A stretch of DNA of 64,000 nucleotides from JBJYKD01 sp049310025 (GTDB taxonomy: Bacteria; Bacillota; Thermosediminibacteria; Thermosediminibacterales; Tepidanaerobacteraceae), in NCBI RefSeq assembly GCF_049310025.1, contig NZ_JBJYKD010000011.1, forward strand, positions 1 to 64,000, written 5' to 3'. The notes beneath the pieces are model-generated. The model was not told the origin of the DNA. It saw nothing but the letters and a program-made list of their open reading frames with translations, and searched no databases. The translations under genes and the position numbers were made by a program. Below are positions 59,419 through 64,000 of this stretch, one piece after another (within the stretch, counting starts at the first letter, position 1; each line of letters begins with the position of its first letter).

Positions 59419-60459
59419 ATGCACTTCCGGGAGGAAATCAACCTGGGTTTTATATACATAGGCACTCTGGTTGGAGCGGGTTTTGCCTCAGGCCAGGAGA
59501 TAATGAAATTTTTTACGGTATACGGGTGGTACGGTTTACTCGGTATATTTTTGGCCTGCCTTTTTTTCTTTGTGCTGGGCTATTTAATAATGAGCCGGGC
59601 CATAGGGATAGGGGCGTCTTCCATAAAAGACATACTTCTGCCTGCGGCGGGGGAGAAACTGGCGGCCTTTTTTGAAATCACCGTAGACCTTTTGTTGCTG
59701 GGAGGGTATTATATAATGGTGTCGGGGTGCGGGGCAGTGCTGTGGGAAAGCATGAAAATCCCATACCTGCCGGCGACAATGGCTATTTGTATGGTATGCG
59801 TACTCTGGCTGAAAAACGGCGTGCATGGGCTCGCGGAGTTTAACAGGGTTATTGTACCCGTCATGGTCATCCTTACGCTTTTCATAACCTTCTTTTCCCT
59901 AAAAAAACCCGGAGACTTCGGCAACATTCTCAACATACCGGTGCAGGCAGGGAATACCTGGTTTTTTTCGGCGGTCCTTTATGTCAGCTACAACATGGCT
60001 TCGGCTTCGGTGGTGCTGGCATCTCTGGGGACATATACCGGCCGGGTAAAGGCGGCCTTTGGTGCCGCATTGATAGCCTCAGCGGAATTTTTTATCATGG
60101 CGTCCGCCCTCTGGGTCCTGACCACGGTATATTTTTCCGAACTGGAGGGGGTTGAGATTCCTCTTATGGTGATAGCCCGCGGTGCCGGACCGGTTTTTTA
60201 CTGGGCCTCGGTGGCTGTCCTGCTTTCAGCCATGCTCACCACGGCGCTCAGCTTTGGGTTTGCCTCTGCCATGGGTATATCCAGCAGATTTGGTATAAAC
60301 TACAGTTGCGCTCTGTTGAGCCTCTTTGCAGGCCTGCCCTTTACCGGATACGGCTTTTCCCGGCTGATAGGAGTCGTTTATCCCCTTTTCGGAGTTGCAG
60401 GTATTTTTTTTGGGTTTTTGCTCGTGGCGAGGAGGTTTTTGAGCTTAAAGAGAGAATGA
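59419..60459 (+). CDS. YkvI-like membrane transporter
   Basis: 346-residue polytopic membrane protein with about ten helices. INLGFIYIGTLVGAGFASGQ at the start is the LeuT-fold TM1 motif of the YkvI family (APC superfamily); FFSAVLYVSYNMASASVVLA is TM6-like. Substrate unknown. ATG 59419 with GGGGAGGGG upstream. Confidence 0.85.
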   Translation: MHFREEINLGFIYIGTLVGAGFASGQEIMKFFTVYGWYGLLGIFLACLFFFVLGYLIMSRAIGIGASSIKDILLPAAGEKLAAFFEITVDLLLLGGYYIMVSGCGAVLWESMKIPYLPATMAICMVCVLWLKNGVHGLAEFNRVIVPVMVILTLFITFFSLKKPGDFGNILNIPVQAGNTWFFSAVLYVSYNMASASVVLASLGTYTGRVKAAFGAALIASAEFFIMASALWVLTTVYFSELEGVEIPLMVIARGAGPVFYWASVAVLLSAMLTTALSFGFASAMGISSRFGINYSCALLSLFAGLPFTGYGFSRLIGVVYPLFGVAGIFFGFLLVARRFLSLKRE

Positions 60460-60564
60460 TATAATATAATGATATGAGCGGAAAAACGATGCACCGGCAA
60501 AAACATAGCCGTATTTATATTCCGTATTTATCAAATATAAGGCTTTTGAAAGGAAGTAACCTGC

Positions 60565-61095
60565 ATGGGGCGGGAACTGTTTATACAGGGCAAGAAAATG
60601 ATGGACATGGGCCGGTACGAAGAGGCTAAAGAATTGTTTTTAAAATTACTGGCAGAGGACCCCGGCAACGCGGAAGCCCATAACAAACTGGGCGTAATCG
60701 CGGCCGGAGAAAAAAATTTCAACGAGGCGAGGAAATATTTTTTAAAGGCTATGGAACTGAAACCCGGCTTTTCTTCCGCCGCCAGCAACCTGGGCAATCT
60801 GTTCTTCGAGGCAGGAGACTTTGAGGCGGCCGAAGAATACTATAAAAAAGCCATAAACATGGACCCGGATAACCCCGTGCCGTACAACAACCTGGCGGTT
60901 ATTTATAAAAATCAGGGGAAAATCGACCGGTTTGTAGACTTTTACAAAAAATCCGTAAGCCTTTCCACACGCCGGGGGATGGAGGATGGGCCGGCCGGCT
61001 CCGGCAGCCGGGCGGGAAATGGCTCCCGAATTATCTGGTGGATTGTGGGCATAATTTTGACGGTAATTGTTTTCAGCCTCTTTTGGGCGGGGTGA
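60565..61095 (+). CDS. TPR protein with C-terminal membrane anchor
   Basis: 176 residues. Three and a half TPR units in the first 130 residues (RYEEAKELFLKLLAEDPGNA; NFNEARKYFLKAMELKPGFS; DFEAAEEYYKKAINMDPDNP), a Gly/Ser linker, and one C-terminal helix (IIWWIVGIILTVIVFSLFWA). The TPR part faces the cytoplasm if the tail is inserted as in tail-anchored proteins. The downstream gene begins 8 bp after the stop. Confidence 0.85.
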   Translation: MGRELFIQGKKMMDMGRYEEAKELFLKLLAEDPGNAEAHNKLGVIAAGEKNFNEARKYFLKAMELKPGFSSAASNLGNLFFEAGDFEAAEEYYKKAINMDPDNPVPYNNLAVIYKNQGKIDRFVDFYKKSVSLSTRRGMEDGPAGSGSRAGNGSRIIWWIVGIILTVIVFSLFWAG

Positions 61096-61102
61096 TAAAA
61101 TA

Positions 61103-62191
61103 ATGCAGGGGAAAGTCTCCGCGGGGAATCTCGTATTCAGCGGCGTCTTGCTGGTGCTGGTCCTGGCGTTGATGCTCGTGACCGGTTCAAATCCCATAGG
61201 TTTTTCCCGGAACGCCGTTACCAGAGCCTGGAAGCCTGAGCGGGCTTTAGAGCTTCCGGGCCGCATGGCCCGGGCCGGCGAAAACGCCATTTTTCATCAT
61301 GAGGGGAGCAGGCTGAGGAAGATAAACGAGGCCGGTGAGGTCTTTTGGGAAAAAAGCCTGGAAGGCGTAAAGCTCCTGTGGATGGGGCCGCAGGGCGCTG
61401 TGATTGCGGCCGGGAGGGGCCTTGAGATGTGGGACCCCGCCGGCGGTAAGGCCTTTGAAAAAGGCGACTTTTTAGAGGAGCCGGAGGTGTTGAGTTTCCG
61501 CGGGGACTTTTTGCTGGTGGCGGGGAAAAAGCAGGGGAAGGAGTATGCGGCCCTTTTGAACAGCAGGGGGACGGTGCTGTGGATTGTACCCCTGGAAGGC
61601 AGCGCAATTTCCGGAGAGCCGCTCCCGTCGGGATATTACACGGTTTTAAACATCCTGGACGAAGAGGTTTCCGGCAGAGCCGTGATGATAAATTCCTCCG
61701 GCTCGGTGCTGTGGGAATTTCCGGTTCCTTCCCTGTTTCTTGCGTTGAGACCGGCGGCGGGGGGAATTGCGGCCATTGCGGAGGATCGAATCCTGCGCCT
61801 GGATTTTGAAGGGCGTACGGTGTGGGAAAAAAGGCTGGAAGGGGCCGTATACCGTGGGGATATAGGAGACGACGGCTATATAGCGGCCGTGATAAGGGAA
61901 GCGGACGGGAAGTTGAGCGGCAGAACCGGATTAAAAATTTTGAATTTGGACCCCGAAGGCCGGCCCGTATGGTCCTACCGGCTGGACGATATCCCGCTTT
62001 TTGTGAAAAAGAGCGGAGATTTTACATACATTGCCGGAAATGAAAAAATGCTCATCCTTTCCCGGGAGGGATTATTGAAATCCACAGTGGAGCTCAAAGG
62101 AGCGCTGGAAATAGACGTAATTGACCCGTCGAGAATTATTGTGAATTTTGACGGCAAGAGCAGCCTTCTGAAGATTTCCGCGGGGAGGTAG
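61103..62191 (+). CDS. membrane-anchored PQQ-like beta-propeller protein
   Basis: 362 residues: an N-terminal signal anchor (LVFSGVLLVLVLALMLVTG) followed by repeats with the pattern xxGxVLWxxxL (EAGEVFWEKSLEG; SRGTVLWIVPLEG; SSGSVLWEFPVPS; FEGRTVWEKRLEG; PEGRPVWSYRLDD), as in PQQ/BamB-type propellers. Probably extracytoplasmic. Between TPR and CvpA genes with short spacings, so likely one operon; role unknown. Confidence 0.78.
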   Translation: MQGKVSAGNLVFSGVLLVLVLALMLVTGSNPIGFSRNAVTRAWKPERALELPGRMARAGENAIFHHEGSRLRKINEAGEVFWEKSLEGVKLLWMGPQGAVIAAGRGLEMWDPAGGKAFEKGDFLEEPEVLSFRGDFLLVAGKKQGKEYAALLNSRGTVLWIVPLEGSAISGEPLPSGYYTVLNILDEEVSGRAVMINSSGSVLWEFPVPSLFLALRPAAGGIAAIAEDRILRLDFEGRTVWEKRLEGAVYRGDIGDDGYIAAVIREADGKLSGRTGLKILNLDPEGRPVWSYRLDDIPLFVKKSGDFTYIAGNEKMLILSREGLLKSTVELKGALEIDVIDPSRIIVNFDGKSSLLKISAGR

Positions 62192-62199
62192 TATTCCTG

Positions 62200-62772
62200 T
62201 TGAACTGGGTGGATATAGTATGCCTGGCAATTTTGTTAAAGAGCGCCGTGGAAGGTTTTTCCCGGGGTCTCATCCTGTCGGCCTTTAAGACGGCGGGGGT
62301 GATGGTGGGCCTGTATGTGGGGATTTTTTACCGGGACCCGGCCGTAGCATTTTTAAAGAGATATCTTAACCTGGAACAATCCCTGAGCGCTCTTCTCACA
62401 GGCCCCGTGGGTCCCGGCGGCACAACCCGGGCGGTGGGGGCGCTGGGGCTGTCCGGCCTGCTCGATATGGCCCAGGCAGCGGTGGGATTTTTCCTGGTTT
62501 TTGCGGCGGTGCAGCTGGCGTTTCTGGTGCCCGCATATTTTCTGGAAGGGATAGTGAAGATGTCCCGCCTCTCGGGGTTTAACCGGCTGCTGGGGCTTTT
62601 GTTCGGAGTCGCCCGGTCGGTGCTGGTGATTGCCATGGTCAGCGCGGTGCTTACGCCCTTTGTTATGGCCTGGCCCGGAAGCTGGCTGGAAAAAAGTTTA
62701 AGCGGTTCATATGTCCTCACGCACATGAAATTTTTGGATTTTATTTCGCCCGTTGTGGTAAAATTTATTTAA
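62200..62772 (+). CDS. CvpA family membrane protein
   Basis: 190 residues with four hydrophobic segments and the CvpA start NWVDIVCLAILLKSAVEGFSRGLILS. LSGLLDMAQAAVGFFLVFAA and GLLFGVARSVLVIAMVSAV are the later segments. In E. coli CvpA is needed for colicin V production and envelope integrity; function in Firmicutes unknown. TTG start with GGGGAGG 13 bases before. Confidence 0.85.
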   Translation: MNWVDIVCLAILLKSAVEGFSRGLILSAFKTAGVMVGLYVGIFYRDPAVAFLKRYLNLEQSLSALLTGPVGPGGTTRAVGALGLSGLLDMAQAAVGFFLVFAAVQLAFLVPAYFLEGIVKMSRLSGFNRLLGLLFGVARSVLVIAMVSAVLTPFVMAWPGSWLEKSLSGSYVLTHMKFLDFISPVVVKFI

Positions 62773-62797
62773 AACAACTACTTCGGGAGGAATAGTG

Positions 62798-63406
62798 ATG
62801 AAGGTGTTTGTAGATGCCAGGGGGAAGAAGTGCCCGGAACCGGTTATAATGACGAAAAAGGCGCTGGATTCCATTGAAAGCGGTCGGGTGGTGACCCTGG
62901 TCGACAGCGAGGTCGCCAGAGACAATGTGAGTAAGCTTGTCAGGAGCCGGAATCTGCATTTTACTGTAGAGGAGAAAGATGGGAATTTTGAGATAACCAT
63001 AGAAAAAGGCGCCGCACCCGCGGCGGCCGCGGCGCTGAATCAGGTGATCCGCCGTGAAAATTCGGCCAGCGGTGAGGATTATGTAATACTGGTGTCCAGG
63101 GATACCCTGGGAAGCGGCAATGAAGAACTGGGGAAGCTGCTTCTGAAAAACTATTTGTACGCCCTGAAGGATGCAACCCGCCTGCCTTCGGCCATGCTCT
63201 TTGTGAACAGCGGGGTGTTTTTGACCACCGAAGGGTCGGAAAGCGTCGATACCCTCAAAGAACTGGAGGCGAAGGGGGTGGAGGTGCTATCCTGCGGCAC
63301 CTGCCTGGATTATTACCGCTTGAAGCAAAAGCTTGTGGTGGGGAAAGTCACCAATATGTTTGAAATAGTGGAAAAGACCACGGGAAAAAGGACCGTGAGC
63401 CTGTAA
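62798..63406 (+). CDS. yedF: sulfurtransferase-like selenium metabolism protein YedF
   Basis: 202 residues: N-terminal TusA-like domain with CPEP (DARGKKCPEPVIMTKKAL) and a C-terminal DsrE-like domain (LFVNSGVFLTTEGSESVDTL) with cysteines in VLSCGTCLDYY. The family accompanies selenium metabolism (selD) in anaerobes. I prefer ATG 62798 with GGGAGG seven bases before; a GTG lies one codon earlier. No selD is seen in the window. Confidence 0.9.
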   Translation: MKVFVDARGKKCPEPVIMTKKALDSIESGRVVTLVDSEVARDNVSKLVRSRNLHFTVEEKDGNFEITIEKGAAPAAAAALNQVIRRENSASGEDYVILVSRDTLGSGNEELGKLLLKNYLYALKDATRLPSAMLFVNSGVFLTTEGSESVDTLKELEAKGVEVLSCGTCLDYYRLKQKLVVGKVTNMFEIVEKTTGKRTVSL

Positions 63407-63421
63407 ATCTGCGAGGGTGAT

Positions 63422-64000
63422 ATGTTGGCTGATATTATGGATGTATACAATAACATGGTGGATAATCTGCCGCCCTTTGCGGTGCCTGTAATCCGGGTAC
63501 TGGTGGTGCTCCTGCTGGGGCTGTTGGCCATAAAAATCGGCGAGGGCCTTATCGACCGCATTTTTTTGATAAGGCCTTACGAAAAACTGCATTTAAATGA
63601 GAACAAGCGAAAAACCCTCACGAGCCTCCTGAAGAGCGTTATCCGCTATGTGACCTATTTCGTAATGCTCGTGAACATACTGGAGATCTTCGGCGTCAGG
63701 ACGGCGTCTCTTCTCACCGCGGCGGGCATAGGGGGCCTGGCGGTGGGATTCGGAGCGCAGAGCCTGGTAAAGGACGTGATTTCCGGATTTTTCATAATCT
63801 TCGAAGACCAGTACAGTGTGGGGGATTACATCGAAACCGCAGGCGTCGGCGGTACCGTGGAGGAGCTGGGCATAAGGACTACCAGGCTCAGGGATTTCGG
63901 CGGGCAGCTCCACATCATCCCCAACGGGCAGATCACCCTGGTGACCAACCACTCCCGGGGAGCCATGAGGGCCATGGTACAGGTGAGCATCGCCTACGAG
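63422..64000 (+). CDS. small-conductance mechanosensitive channel MscS family, partial
   Basis: The first 193 residues, cut by the window end. Transmembrane helices at about 20-40 and 65-85, then the pore helix TM3 (LLTAAGIGGLAVGFGAQSLV) with the alternating Gly/Ala pattern, and the beta-domain (DQYSVGDYIETAGVGGTVEE; LHIIPNGQITLVTNHSRG). It releases solutes on osmotic downshock. GAGGGTGAT precedes the ATG. Confidence 0.9.
   Translation, partial: MLADIMDVYNNMVDNLPPFAVPVIRVLVVLLLGLLAIKIGEGLIDRIFLIRPYEKLHLNENKRKTLTSLLKSVIRYVTYFVMLVNILEIFGVRTASLLTAAGIGGLAVGFGAQSLVKDVISGFFIIFEDQYSVGDYIETAGVGGTVEELGIRTTRLRDFGGQLHIIPNGQITLVTNHSRGAMRAMVQVSIAYE

Overview
The window reads as the chromosomal replication origin region of an anaerobic, probably endospore-forming and possibly thermophilic Firmicute of the class Clostridia. 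The base for this: the gene order dnaA-dnaN-yaaA-recF-remB-gyrB-gyrA on one side and rpmH-rnpA-yidD-yidC-jag-mnmE-mnmG-rsmG-noc-soj-parB on the other; spore-linked genes (jag, a SpoIIIJ-type yidC, yyaC); and strict-anaerobe functions (tungsten aldehyde:ferredoxin oxidoreductase, the [FeFe]-hydrogenase maturase HydG). A member of the Thermosediminibacterales/Thermoanaerobacterales is my guess; the species cannot be read from the sequence. No rRNA, tRNA, CRISPR array, intact transposon or prophage was seen.

Layout. oriC lies at about 37.46-37.72 kb, between dnaN and dnaA, with a run of DnaA boxes and a DnaA-trio. Almost all genes to its left are on the minus strand and almost all to its right on the plus strand, so most genes are transcribed away from the origin. 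Left of oriC: dnaN, yaaA, recF, a DUF721 gene, remB, gyrB, gyrA, a small zinc-ribbon gene (plus), then the conserved block of Orn/Lys/Arg decarboxylase, tmk, darA, yaaR, holB and ricT. In Bacillus that block continues directly to yabB and rsmI; here those two sit at 0.1-1.9 kb, and about 23 kb of accessory genes lies between.

The accessory region holds: a YugP-type membrane Zn-protease; an NHL-repeat lipoprotein; a four-gene ABC importer (DUF3798 lipoprotein, double ATPase, two permeases); remnants of a HEPN gene; a BlaI/M56-protease pair on the plus strand with two BlaI operators; and an 11-kb catabolic cluster. The catabolic cluster encodes a dye-linked amino-acid dehydrogenase split over five genes (HcnA-like [2Fe-2S], NAD/FAD subunit, ferredoxin, BFD-like [2Fe-2S], DAO-type flavoprotein), an Asp/Glu-racemase-family protein, a sigma-54 activator with an unusual N-terminal Rossmann domain, a second DAO flavoprotein, a fragment of a DapA-family gene, a Na+/solute symporter and a tungsten aldehyde oxidoreductase. 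A near-perfect sigma-54 promoter precedes the second DAO gene and a weaker one precedes the five-gene operon. This looks like one inducible system that imports and oxidises an amino acid, possibly proline or hydroxyproline, with electrons passing to ferredoxin or quinone; the substrate is inference.

Right of oriC: the ribosome/membrane-insertion/tRNA-modification operon, two ParB paralogues (Noc-like and ParB) with a parS site overlapping the parB stop codon, a GNAT acetyltransferase, asnB (minus), a hydG gene with a long structured leader, a DUF2935 ferritin-like protein, a cysteine desulfurase, DUF554 and DUF4446 membrane proteins, an M23 peptidase next to a bactofilin, two tandem UPF0180 genes (the second apparently starting at ATT), yyaC (minus), a YkvI-like transporter, a TPR/beta-propeller/CvpA membrane trio, yedF and the start of an mscS gene that runs off the window.
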